From positions 1 through 64,000 of the forward strand of contig ARYC01000252.1 in the NCBI GenBank assembly GCA_000711775.1: a DNA stretch of 64,000 nt. The letters run 5' to 3'. Below the pieces are notes generated by a model, which saw nothing but the letters and a program-made list of their open reading frames with translations, was not told where the DNA came from and did no database searches. This DNA is from Oxytricha trifallax (taxonomy: Eukaryota; Ciliophora; Spirotrichea; Sporadotrichida; Oxytrichidae). Shown one piece after another: positions 21,018 to 31,234 of this stretch; position 1 is the first letter of the stretch, and every line of letters begins with the position of its first letter. Made by a program: the position numbers and the translations under genes.

Positions 21018-23874
21018 CATTTATTATAGAGGTTATTGGGCAGCTTTTATGAAAGAATTAGGAAATGAATATAAGCAGAATAAATTAAAACTTAGTTAGA
21101 CGCTGCTTTTATCATGTACTTACAGCAGCCCTGGATTCTATATCTTTGAAAGACTTATGAATTAAGAATATATATAAAGGGCTTTAAAATAAATCGAAAA
21201 TAGTTCAAGCTAAATTCTTTACTCAAATAACTAATTTTAATTGAAATTAATAGCAAATTGATACACAAGAAAAACAAATAGACTTATTAAATTAAATTCA
21301 CTAATAGAAATTTATTCCTTTAATTTTCATTGTTTGTTATAGATAAATTTATACATGCTACTCTTTGTTACTAAATATACTTTTAACCAAGTATTTATCA
21401 TTTCTTGCAAAAATATAGAGAATTTCAAGATGCTATTTTTATTCTATAATTATCGACAAGACTAAATTAAATTAAAATAAATAGGCAATTAATTTGAATA
21501 TAAATTAAAGAGAAGTTCTAAATTAAAGACATTAATAACTATATCTATCAATAAGGAGAACCAATTTATTATTTATAAAGCATAAATTAAATGTAAATAA
21601 GATTAAAATCTAAAATAATAATAGAAAAAGATTAAATAAAAGCAAAGTTATTCAAAACATAAGTTATAAATATAAAAATAAAATAATACCTAAAGTAACA
21701 AACATTTCCTTTTAAATTTATTTTTTATTATGATAAAATTATATTTTACATTCAAATTTATTCTATTTATCAATTTTTATTCAAACTATAAATTTGAATA
21801 TTCGATTTTGAACCTACATTTATAAATTTAAGAATGAAAAATAAAATTATAATAATAAAATAAAATAAAACAAAAAATATAGATTTCTCAAAAATGAATA
21901 AAATACAATGATTTTTCTTACAACTTTTCAACTGTTAGTTCTGATAGAGTTCCTTGGAATACTCGCTTGTGTATTTCACAGAATTTTCTCTAGACTAATT
22001 AAAAATAAACTTAGTAGAAATCAAAATCATTAAAGTTATTAATGATAACTTCAGACCCTTACAAAATGAAAATTAAATTAAATTTAAAATCAAAATATTT
22101 CTCCCCAAAACCCTTAGTCCCTAAAAATAGCTTTTATATAGCTATATATTTTAAGCTTAATTTGTGTGTGATTTCATTTGAAATCTTATGTTTTAAAGCT
22201 ATTAATTTAGCTATTTTATTTAAATTAATTTGTATTTATATTATAATTAGCTTCTAGGGTTCATGCATAAATCCTAAAAAATCCGCCTTGATGTGCTGGG
22301 TGTAATATGCTGGGCATATTGTTTGATTAAAAAATCCTTGTAAATAATGGCCAAATTTACAATATAAATATAGGATTTATCAAACAATTGCTTAGAAATT
22401 AACTTAGAGATCTGGCGGATTTTAATTAAAATAGCCTATACTTATAATTTAAAATCAAATTATTTATATATTTAAATATTATTTTAGGCTATTTTAATGA
22501 GTTTTAAATACATGTTAACTTTGTTAACTATAAAAATAAAATTAAGTTTAATTTATCTTTGCTTCAGCTAAATTAATTAAGAATATAATGCTAAGCTTAT
22601 AAGATAAATTTCTGCATTTATTGCACTTAATTAAAAATAAATACTTTCCTTATTTAACTAATCTAAATTAAAATCTCATTAACTTATAATAAATTCTTAT
22701 TAAATTTGCCCTATTATAGTATAAATATTATGTAAATTATTTATCAAAGTATATAAAATTAATAATAATCTAAGGCTAAATTATAAATTCAAATTAAAGA
22801 GAAAAATCAATAAAAAGATTAATAAGTTAATAATTTAATTTTAATTATCAATATCATTGCTAAAATTATACTATAGAAATAAATCTGAATTTAAATTTAA
22901 ATAATAAATAAAGAAAATGAATATAAAAATAATCTCCAGTTATATTTGAATAAAAAATATTAAGAAAAAATAAGTTTATTAAGTTAAAAAATTATAAAGT
23001 ATAAAAGTTGTAAAAGTAATTTTTTCATTTTGAAAATTAATTAATTATTTATTTATTTATTATTATCATGATTTTTACTAGAATTAAATCCACAATTTTA
23101 ATGGATGAATAAATCCAATATTCAAATTACTTGTGGTAAAAAAAGTCTATAAATTCGAGAAAAAATTAAATAATTTCGGGGGCTAAAAATGATATAAATG
23201 TGAAATGTGAAACTGTGAACTTACGAAATGAAAAATAAAAATTACTACTTTGGAGAGAAGCCCCCGGGAGAGAAATAAATATAAAAAAGAGTCTGGGACT
23301 CTAGGATTTAAAATAAAGAGAGAAAATGAGAAAAATGGTTTCTCATAAAGATAAAAATGAGAATTTGGAATTGTAAAGTGTTTTTTTTCAAATAAAAAGT
23401 ATGAGTATTAGTCTGGGACTAAAATATAAAGTTGGGAAAAATAAAATGGTTCTCTATGAGTTTAAAATAATCCAGGAAATGATTAAAAAATAAATTGAAT
23501 TTAATATTCAAATAAAAACTATGATTCTGGAAAAAGATAAAAATGATTTTTTTATTGAAAATCAAAACAAAACCCCATTTTTTTTAATAACTGGAGCTTA
23601 GTAATAAGCATTATACTTACTTTATTTGCTAAATTTATTTTTAATTATTTTATTTTCATTTATTTTAATTTAATTTTTCCCTAAAAATAATTAACTAAAA
23701 AATCTTCTTTTATTCTCTTATAAAAATCCATATCTTCTAATATATTTAACTTTTATTCCATTATCTTACCATAAATTGATAATCCAAAAGTAGTGGAAAT
23801 TCCACTAAATTAGCAATATTTTAATCTTTAATTAAACTAACTTGAATTATTATTAATAAAGCACCCTTATAAAT
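21018..23874. other. AT-rich interior of the 10.4-kb element
   Basis: Mostly low-complexity AT-rich DNA. Points of structure are a coding-like minus-strand stretch near 21880-21985 (YTSEYSKELYQNQQLKSC, too short to call), a hairpin-forming segment at 22285-22432 bounded by AATCCGCC and GGCGGATT, and purine-rich DNA at 23160-23560 in which TCTGGGACT occurs twice and CGGGGGC pairs with GCCCCCG (about 23178 and 23261). A 95-codon plus-strand frame from 22042 is not convincing. No other gene seen. Confidence 0.5.
22285..22432. repeat. Hairpin-forming inverted repeat inside the 10.4-kb element
   Basis: AATCCGCC at the left pairs with GGCGGATT at the right, and a nested pair (GTTTGATTAAAAAATCCT with AGGATTTATCAAAC) lies inside. 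It may be a small nested MITE or a structural element; flanks give no clear target duplication. Confidence 0.45.
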
Positions 23875-24468
23875 ATGTTTGATTCTAAATAAAGCTAAAT
23901 ATATGATCTATATAAAAATATTAAATAATCTAAACTTTGCAGTGTAGAATATTAAGCTAAAGTGCCTTAAGCACCTAGTTAATTTGTATATAGTGAATTT
24001 AAGCACCCTATAAAGTGTGAGAGTCAAATAAGATCAATTACAGATAAATGTGCAAGTGAAATGTTTGTTACAATACCTTAGTTTAATAGGCAATTGAGTG
24101 TAACAAACATCAGTGTAAATAAATAGCGCTTAAATAAGTGCGAAAAATATGAAAAAAGTGCGTTTACAAAAAATGGAGAACATGAATCGATAGAACTCGA
24201 GCTGCTGTTCAAAGTGCACACAAAGCGCAGTGAAGTTAGTGGAGTGGGTGCGAGGTGCGTTGGTAATAAAGAAAGTGCGATAGGCATTGTAAATTGTTCA
24301 CCTTTTGATTTCCATTATTAGTTTAATTATTAAAGTAGTAATTATTAATTAATTAAATTCAAACTTAATTCAAATGTGGAGGTAAAACCGCACCCCCTCA
24401 CAAATAGTGTGAACGGTAAAACTTCGCCCCTAGTCGGTCAACAGGGTACAAACCCCATATATTCTTGA
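23875..24468 (+). CDS. 197-residue gene at the right end of the 10.4-kb element, visible only with the ciliate code
   Basis: One uninterrupted frame of 198 codons runs from ATG 23875 (MFDSKQSQIYDLYKN) to TGA 24466-24468, with many TAA/TAG read as Gln. The composition is protein-like: FKHPIKCESQIRSITDKC, FNRQLSVTNISVNKQRLNKC, ESIELELLFKVHTKRSEV and GVGARCVGNKESAIGIV. Several Cys are present but no clear zinc-binding pattern or membrane segment. A chance TGA-free run this long is unlikely at this composition, and the GC content peaks here. It ends 80 bp before the right inverted repeat, downstream of and on the same strand as the transposase. No family recognised; it could be an accessory transposition protein. 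Confidence 0.6.
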
Positions 24469-24548
24469 TCAGCATGTCAAACTCTATAAGACTGGTAAGT
24501 ATGGCCTCAAAATAAAATCATGAAATTTTTCCCATTTTCACCGTACTT

Positions 24549-24672
24549 GCATTCTCGAGATCGGCTTCCTCAAATTAAGTTAAATTCTGTCCTTTTAAAT
24601 TTCCTTATTTATCGATATACTTAAAACTTTTTATCAACTTACAAATTCTATGTGTACATACGTATTGGGGTT
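24549..24672 (-). repeat. Right terminal inverted repeat of the 10.4-kb element
   Basis: 124 bp, complement of 14267-14390 with two differences, followed by the TA target copy at 24673-24674. Confidence 0.95.
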
Positions 24673-26215
24673 TATGTCTGTGAGTTCTGTGAGAAGCCAT
24701 ATTCCATACAAGAGACCTCAAAGTTCACTTAAAGAAAAAGCACAATTAAAGTTTTGTCTTAATTCATGAACCTACAAGGAATAGATTCCTCTTAAAAGAA
24801 GATCAAGAAGCCCAGTGGAGTATCTTAGAGTTGAAGTCTAGAAGTAAGTAAAAATGAAGAAAGTAGTCAAGAACTTTCCAGTCTATGAGATCAATAAAAT
24901 CATGGTTAAAAAAGAGGCAATGAAGATTCCCATATTAAAAATTATTGACTTAGATTCTTGCCTAGAAGCTACCTCACTCTTGAAGAAAAAATAGAGAAGA
25001 GAGTCATTACAGATGACTTATATGCTTACATTATATATCGTTTCAATTACTTCCTTGCTGATGACAAGTTCCAAATGGAATTTGCTAGTGAGTATTATGC
25101 TCTTTAGAAGGCAAAGTTAAATGAATGAAGGCATATCATCTAGCTTGATGCTATTCTACTTGTTAAAGATCATGTAGCATTCAGGGTTCTTTTACTTTAA
25201 ATGACTTACAGAGAATTCTTATCTGAAAATAGATGTCAGAGATAAATTAGCTAGATAGTATAGCAGATAGTTTAAGGGATAGAAGAGCTTCACAAGCTAG
25301 GTTATGTTAATAGAGACTTAAAGCCAGAGAACATCATAATGAACTTTCAGCCTCATATTATTGAATTCAACAGAGCTCAAAGAGTGCAAGCCTCTGCATA
25401 AGGAAATGTATATGGCACTCCTGGATATTTCCCAGAGAGAGAGGATTGGAGAGATGAAGACACTTAATGGGATATCTGGGCTCTAGCAATAATAATAATA
25501 AAGAACGACATGCCAAGAAACGATCACTTTAGCTGCAGTGGTGAGAGAGATTCTAAGCAAAGAATCAAGCAATATCTAGATAAAAATAAAATAAATGGAG
25601 GTCTCAGAGAACTTGCATACTCAACTATTATCAAGCCAAGCTAAGAGAATTAACAAACAATAGAAACAATCAAACATCAACTTAGAAAGATAAAATTCAG
25701 AGAACTGCCACATGACTCTAAGCTTAAGTTTGTGTGAAATATTCTAAAAACTCGCTTGTTGTACTCATTTAAAATACTAATATTTAAACATTAAACCCTT
25801 ACATAAACCCTAAAAAACCCTAATAAATTATTCACTAATAATCTACTTTTATCAATCGAAAACTCAATCAAATTACTGAAAGGGTTTTGGAGTTTTTAAT
25901 GCGGTGAAACCAGCAACTCCCTGCCTACCCTCAGCTATCCTTTTAACTTTCTAATTTAAATTGGCAATCTATAAGATTTCTAAAATACATAAAACAATTT
26001 ATTATAAGTACAAATCACAATGACTTAGTTTTGATATTTAAGAAACTAATTTTACTTCCAATTTCTTATACTTTTAGCCTTAGAATCAAGAGTTAATTTC
26101 AATTATTGCTCTCTATTCTAAAAATATTCATATTTATCCAAGAAAATTTATTCTCAGAATTACTTAATAATCTTAATTTAAGATTTTTTGACTGGTTTAG
26201 GAAGCTTAAGACAGT

Positions 26216-27050
26216 ATTACTAAAATACATAAGAATAGGAAATAATAGAAATATGTATATATGATTTAGTTTTTTATAATTACAACTGGCACTAATTAGG
26301 AGTATTACTAATTTAATTTTGATTTATCTAATTAATTATATATATTAAAATTGGGCAAGTGAGCAAGTGCAAAAATATAATTATTAAATATGGGGTGTTG
26401 TGATTGTGCAAAAATATAAATTTTTAATTAGAAAATTATAATAATTTAAATATTAGAGAGATATAAACATGGAATCAAGTAATTCTAATCTTTTCAAGTG
26501 ATCCTCTGCTAGTGTGAATGCATACTCCTTGATACCCGATCGCCTTTCTGCATGAAATGATACGATGTAACGAATGGAGCACGGTATGTGAAAATCTCGT
26601 GAAGTCGCGAGAGGAGTTCATATGATCGCAGTCGAGCTAAGCCGATTTGCCAGTTTTGGAGACATTCGCTGATCAACTGCACGCTCGCTGTGATTGCATA
26701 GTGCATATACATCCCGGGAGATTCACTCTGAGATCATAAAATAATCGCGTTGTCCGATATCGAGTTTGTCAAGTCATGTAAGAAAGTCATATTGCAAAGT
26801 GAATTCACCCTTAGATATCAAGCTCTCAATGTCATTTACACATCTCTCCGTGAAATAATAACGCCATCACACAATCACAACACCTCATGTTTAATAATTA
26901 TTTTTGCGCACTTGCACAATTTTAATATATATAATTAAATAAATCAAAATTAAATTAATAATACTCCTAATTTGTGCCAGTTGTAATTATAAAAAACTAA
27001 ATCATATATACGTATTTCTATAATTTCCTATTCTTATGTATTTTAGTAAT
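26216..27050. mobile_element. Inverted-repeat element with GC-rich cargo, copy 2
   Basis: Inverted ends of about 150 bp start ATTACTAAAATACATAAGAA, related to the ends of the 2141-3114 element (shared core TAAAATACATAA followed by ATAGG). It interrupts A3-N inside GACAGT…TTATGTGGC, where other paralogues are continuous. The interior 26490-26890 is near 45-50% GC, strongly unlike its surroundings and unlike the cargo of copy 1. Target duplication unclear. Confidence 0.75.
26480..26885 (-). pseudogene. Coding-like GC-rich cargo of the 26216 element
   Basis: A minus-strand frame reads through most of the island with a few TGA codons (SRDVYALCNHSERAVDQRM, and FHAERRSGIKEYAFTLAEDH before the island ends at LKRLELLDSMFI). 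An overlapping minus-strand frame gives a 67-codon ATG frame, MYMHYAITASVQL. Which frame, if any, is real cannot be settled from one copy. It may be a captured gene fragment or a macronuclear-destined segment. No family recognised. Confidence 0.3.
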
Positions 27051-27083
27051 TTTATGTGGCAATATAGTTAATTTAGAATTCAT

Positions 27084-28047
27084 TTTTTATAAACAAGATT
27101 TTATATTTTAAAATATGATATATCTTATCAAAGAAATTATATGTACTGTACTATGAATAAAAAAAAATGAAGGCAAAAATATAGGAAAAAAATTGACCAA
27201 TAATACATGAAAATATTTATATGAATTTTTATAAATTGATGATAAAAAAGTATATTTTTCGATATGACCAGTATATAATTTATTTTTTTAAACACTAATT
27301 ATTTCATAGACTTAAAAGGAGTTGTATAAAAATCTCATAATAAAGTAACAAAAAATTATTAAGAGACTTTTAAATAATTTCTATCATAAGAATAGATAAT
27401 TTCATTAAAAATTATTAAGTATATGCTATTGATTTCTTAGGTAAAAAAAAATTATATTATAAAGGATTTTTATTGATTGACTTTCTCGGATAAAAAATTG
27501 GTAATTAATACTATAATTAAGTCGTGACTTATTAAAATTCATTCATCTAATTATTTTTTAAGATGAGAGGGAATGAATTGAAAAATATTTTAGAATTTAA
27601 TAAACTATTCTTAAGAAAGCCATTAACTTATTGAAAATTTGCCATATTTTGAGTTATTTTATTGCTCAAAAAGGCAATAAAGTATTGATAAATATTATTT
27701 ATGTTGCTTTTTTCGTTATTAACAATTCTGTGAGTTGATAAATATTATTTTGTAAAAAATAAATAAATTTTTATTTATAAAAATAATTTCCTTTAGAAGA
27801 TACTTTAATAATTGCCAAATTATTAATCTTAAACTTATTCTAATTCCCACTTCACTTTAAGCAAATTATAATTCTTCAAGTTTTTATGGTAATTTAAGAG
27901 AAAACTTAATAATAATATTAGTAGAATATTATATTTTCGATTAAAATTTTAACTAATATAAATAAAATTTACTCAACTGTTGATATAACATTTAATTTCA
28001 ATATCTGACATAAAATTTTAAGAATTAAATTAAATATATTTAACTTT
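27084..28047. other. AT-rich spacer between A3-N and A4-C
   Basis: Similar to 1805-2140 plus 3115-3735 (spacer between A1 and A2) but without the inserted element, so it serves as the empty-site reference for 2141-3114. No gene seen. Confidence 0.5.
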
Positions 28048-30674
28048 TCATTATTAATTCTATGATTTTTATATCTTTGTTGTAACTTTAATCAACCCTT
28101 CTTTGCAATTTGAGTTCTTAATAAACTCAATGCACTCTAAATACTAATTCCTTCTCAAAGCAGACTAATCTTGTAAATCTTTATAAAGATTTATTTAATC
28201 TTATTATTAAATAACACTCATTTATTAATTCAAGGTTTGGTACATAAAAGTCTAGTCAAAATTATTTGCTTATGGTTTATCGATAAATTCAATTTGCTTA
28301 AAATATCATCCGAGAAACTCTTAAACTTCTTATATTTTAAAAACATGTATTATTAAATTATATAGAAACTTGCTCTGGGGGTAAAATGTAACGAATCCTT
28401 ACCAAGTCTATCTAGAATTCTCTCCACAACCTAGTCCCTAAGGGCTAGGAAAGGGAACGCTATTGGGCAACCGATAGCGAATCTTCTGATGAACATATGA
28501 TCATCGAAGACAGTTAAAGTCTATTTATATATAGCAAAAAGCAAACCGAGACCGAGTAGGACTCATCTCAGGATATGGATGATAGGTACTACTAAATACT
28601 AAACAAACACAATACCCATAACCTAAACCTAACTCTTGAACTAAGCTAGAGGGTAACACAACCTCACTACAACAAACTTAGCTACAAACAAATTCTAATT
28701 GATGATGAACAGATCAAAAATCAACACAAGGATTCAAGTGCTTTTGCCTAAGACTTCCTAGCTAAAACTACCAGAAAACAGAACCTCAACCAGCCATCAG
28801 AAGATGACTGGGTTTCAGACGAAGACGAGGATAAAGACTAAGATGAGGAAGAAGGCTACCTAGCTTTCGAAAGAGAACAACTATTTGCTAAAGAAGATAC
28901 TATAGAAATCTTAAACTGTCCCAAAAGAAAAAAGCTTCAAAACACAACACCCAGAGACCCCTATACCAAAACCCCATATTGGATACCAAGGAGAAACTAC
29001 TACTCAAAGAAACTATGAACCTGAAGGAATTACACATCTACATAGAATTACCTTAATACTTAATCACAGTAATACAAACCTCATTTTTTCAACTCCAACA
29101 AATCCAACTCCCCAAAAACGGGGTCTCAAGGTAGCTTAAGCTCCCAGACCCAAACAGACCATGTAGTCCCTGACTACCTGACAAAGATATTGGAGGATTC
29201 ACTCCCATCGACCTCCAAGATATGCGAAGAATCACCCAAAATTCTCAACTAGGTAGTACCACAGGTACTAAATACTAACACATGATAAGGGGTACAAAAT
29301 AGGGAACAAAATATCAGAAATCCCACCAGAACAGAAACTGCTCTGAATCTGATCAAAAATTCATCAGAATATAAAACTCTCATACATATACTTATGTATC
29401 AAGGGACTAAACCTGATATCCTTTTGGAATCAAATAGAGTAGAGTAGATTCTCACATCTAGCAACATGTTTTAGACAATGAAATAAGACATAAGATATAA
29501 ACTACTACAAAGACTCATCGACTCCATAAGCAATAGAGTGGACCCAAGATTCGAAAATTGGGAAATCCAGCTCCTAAACTAACTAAGCTTCATCTATTAA
29601 GGAGAACTGCTATTAAGAAGCTTATAAGAGAGAGAGTGCTTCTCACCAACGATAAAAATCAAAGTTCACAGGAAAAATTCAACGTTGGTTTATCTCTTCC
29701 AAGATTTAAACAGCCCACCTTTTAAGTCAAAGTTAGACAAAGAAAGGAAAACAGAAAGAAAAGAAATGGCTCCAGAAGATGACAGAGAAGAAGAAAATTA
29801 AAATTTTTAGTGAAATAGTTAATGCTCAAATTTACTAAGACACTTGAACTTATAAAAGGGCTTGTCCGTTATATATATTAAAACATATACCAGATCAGGG
29901 GTCCCCAGAGACCTCAATGTGATCTAATTATTATTATTATTTAAAAACATGTTGTTCCAGAAATATTTTAAGTTTTATAATGGATGCATTTCTGATACTG
30001 TCTAGAATTTTCGAAATAAAGTTAAGTATTTCTATAGGTTGGAGTTAATAGGTTACAGATAAAGTAAAAGTTCTCAAAACGAATTTTTATAATAGAATTC
30101 CAATCAATTATTTTTATAAAGATTAAATTTAAATGATTTAACAAAAGTTCCTTTAAATCTCTTGAGAGATGCAAAAGCTGGAATTTAACTTTACAAATCA
30201 CTATTATTTTTTTTAATTTTCTTACTTATCCTATATTTTCTATTTATTTCCTCAAATTCATAAATATAGCTAGGGAAAACAATTTCTACTATAGTAAGTC
30301 TTTCAAGATTCTAATACAAGGGAGGAAATGTTAATTAATAAAAAAATAAATATATTACTTATAATAAATGAAATGGATAAGTTGCATTATTTTTAAGATT
30401 CATTCTCTTTATATTATGAAAGTCCTAAAAAGATTTATTTCCGAAATGTATCAAACTTTTTGTTCCCTAAATTTAGAGCTCATTTACAAGTTTAAGTAAT
30501 CAACTTAGCTTTAAGACATCCGTAAATTTATTGATATTAAAAGAAGTATAATTAGCTAATTTTAATAATTGCTAAAAAGATTATATTAATTAATTACATA
30601 ATAATAAATGCTATTCTTTAGACATTCATATTTTGAGCAAGCTACGCTATTCTTTTAATATACTGATTCGTCAT
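28048..30674 (-). CDS. Family gene A4-C, interrupted by a LINE-like insertion
   Basis: The start at 30674 (MTNQYIKRIAQLAQNMNVQR) matches A2-C. Leucine-rich segments follow (about 30250-30600), and the C-terminal ECIEFIKNSNCKEGLIKVTTK ends at TGA 28048. TAA/TAG read as Gln. The 1.6-kb insertion at 28349-29939 splits the gene within the segment that in A2-C reads IFLELHVFIKV. Without it the gene would be about 1.0 kb, matching A2-C without its MITE. Paralogue of A2-C; function unknown. Confidence 0.55.
28349..29939 (+). mobile_element. LINE-like (non-LTR type) insertion with 13-bp target duplication
   Basis: TTTAAAAACATGT is present on both sides (28336-28348 and 29940-29952) and only once in paralogues. 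The right end is a simple tail (TTATTATTATTAT), there are no terminal inverted repeats, and GC content is well above the surroundings. These are the marks of target-primed reverse transcription. The insert is only 1.6 kb and no reverse transcriptase motif (such as Y-x-DD) is visible, so it is a non-autonomous or partial copy, or a retrotransposed gene. It contains one long coding frame. Confidence 0.7.
28575..29813 (+). pseudogene. Long acidic/basic protein frame in the LINE-like insertion
   Basis: One frame covers 413 codons from ATG 28575 to TGA 29811-29813, with Gln from many TAA/TAG and only three internal TGA (29016, 29022, 29283). The first 147 residues (start MDDRYYQILNKHN) include the very acidic EDDWVSDEDEDKDQDEEEG and the basic CPKRKKLQNTTPRDP. 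After the TGA cluster come VVPDYLTKILEDSLPSTSK and FENWEIQLLNQLSFIYQG, with a charged C-terminus. An ORF1/Gag-like nucleic-acid-binding protein is possible but no zinc knuckle or RRM is seen. The internal TGAs may be mutations or frameshift/intron points. Confidence 0.5.
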
Positions 30675-31234
30675 TAAATATAAAATTGATTATAAGTCTA
30701 TGAAATTTATGATTTCATCAAAATAATCTTTTAAAGAAATAAAATTAATTAATCATAAATTATAATTAAAATTATTTGAGAAATAACAATATTTAGTAAA
30801 AAACTCTCGCGTAAAGTTAAATATATTTTTAGAGAAAAAATATTTAACTACTAAAAATAAATTTTTTTTATTTATACCATATAATTTATATGACTGCAAC
30901 TCAACCTGCTCTACTCTATATAATACTAATCAACGAAAAATCTCATACCTATAATCTTCGAATAAACTCTAATAAAAATAAATAACTGAAAAACACTGGG
31001 TTAACTAAAAATAATATTGGAAAAAATTAAAGTTATATTAATCAAAGTCCTTTTTATCTTCATTAAATTAACAAAAATTTTAATTTATTTCTTTTTTGTT
31101 GTTGTTGATTTAAATAATTTGATTAACTTTATAATTAAAGGTAGTTTTTCTTCATTTAAATAAACAATTCATACGATTTTTTTCAATTTTATCAATAATT
31201 ATATAAATTTATTTCATTTAAATATTTTTAATTT

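Larger units (their letters stand above)
14267..24672 (+). mobile_element. 10.4-kb Tc1/mariner-type element with SecA-like gene (apparently new)
   Basis: The 124-bp terminal inverted repeats (14267-14390 and 24549-24672) start AACCCCAATACGTATG and differ at only two positions. TA is duplicated at 14265-14266 and 24673-24674. The empty site can be read from TBE-3 (near 41170), and removing the element restores the zinc-finger frame. Genes inside: a SecA-like ATPase (+), a divergent gene of about 250 residues (-), a DD34E transposase (+) and a 197-residue gene (+). The long internal AT-rich stretch at 21020-23870 carries repeats and hairpins. TA target and DD34E place it in the Tc1/mariner superfamily; its size and cargo recall the large ciliate elements of that superfamily. 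Confidence 0.9.
13890..25737 (+). pseudogene. TBE-2 '57-kDa' zinc-finger/kinase-like gene split by the 10.4-kb element
   Basis: The 5' part (13890-14266) holds RRAALLGSSQ, an acidic stretch and the first zinc-finger remnant (FKECNKFFPYKSTYKRLL). The 3' part (24675-25737) resumes at GKYVCEFCEKPYS and continues to a kinase-like domain with GYVNRDLKPENI (about 25305), IIEFNRA and GTPGYFPERE, ending KLKFV-TGA. Joining 14266 to 24675 keeps the frame exactly. Two kinase motifs differ from TBE-4: HRD is NRD and the DFN Asp is Glu, so catalysis is doubtful. Frame breaks near 14150 and 24830 show decay. No clear ATG. Confidence 0.85.
11350..25897 (+). mobile_element. TBE-2: TBE transposon carrying a nested 10.4-kb element
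   Basis: The left end CAAAACCCAAAAACCCC (11350) and right end (to 25897) are telomere-like inverted repeats, and AAT flanks both sides (11347-11349 and 25898-25900). Without the nested element the length is about 4.1 kb, normal for a TBE. Gene order is transposase (+), 22-kDa gene (-) and zinc-finger/kinase gene (+). The subterminal sequence (GTAGACTATTA, TTATTAGGGTT) matches TBE-3, not TBE-1, -4 or -5. The nested element splits the zinc-finger gene at 14265. Confidence 0.92.
25898..27083 (-). pseudogene. Family gene A3-N, partial, interrupted by an inverted-repeat element
   Basis: The start codon lies at 27083 in the conserved MNSKLTILPH context. The gene is cut after about a dozen codons by the element at 26216-27050 and resumes at 26215, continuing to about 25930 with the same succession of segments as A1-N. 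It then stops at a short GC-rich patch next to TBE-2; the coiled-coil part and the partner C gene are missing. Like A1, this is an N gene without its C gene. Likely a pseudogene. Confidence 0.5.

Noticed and set aside
22042..22257. Plus-strand frame in the interior of the 10.4-kb element
   Set aside because: AT-driven composition with long Ile/Phe/Leu runs and no partner; extended with the ciliate code it runs into the hairpin at 22285.
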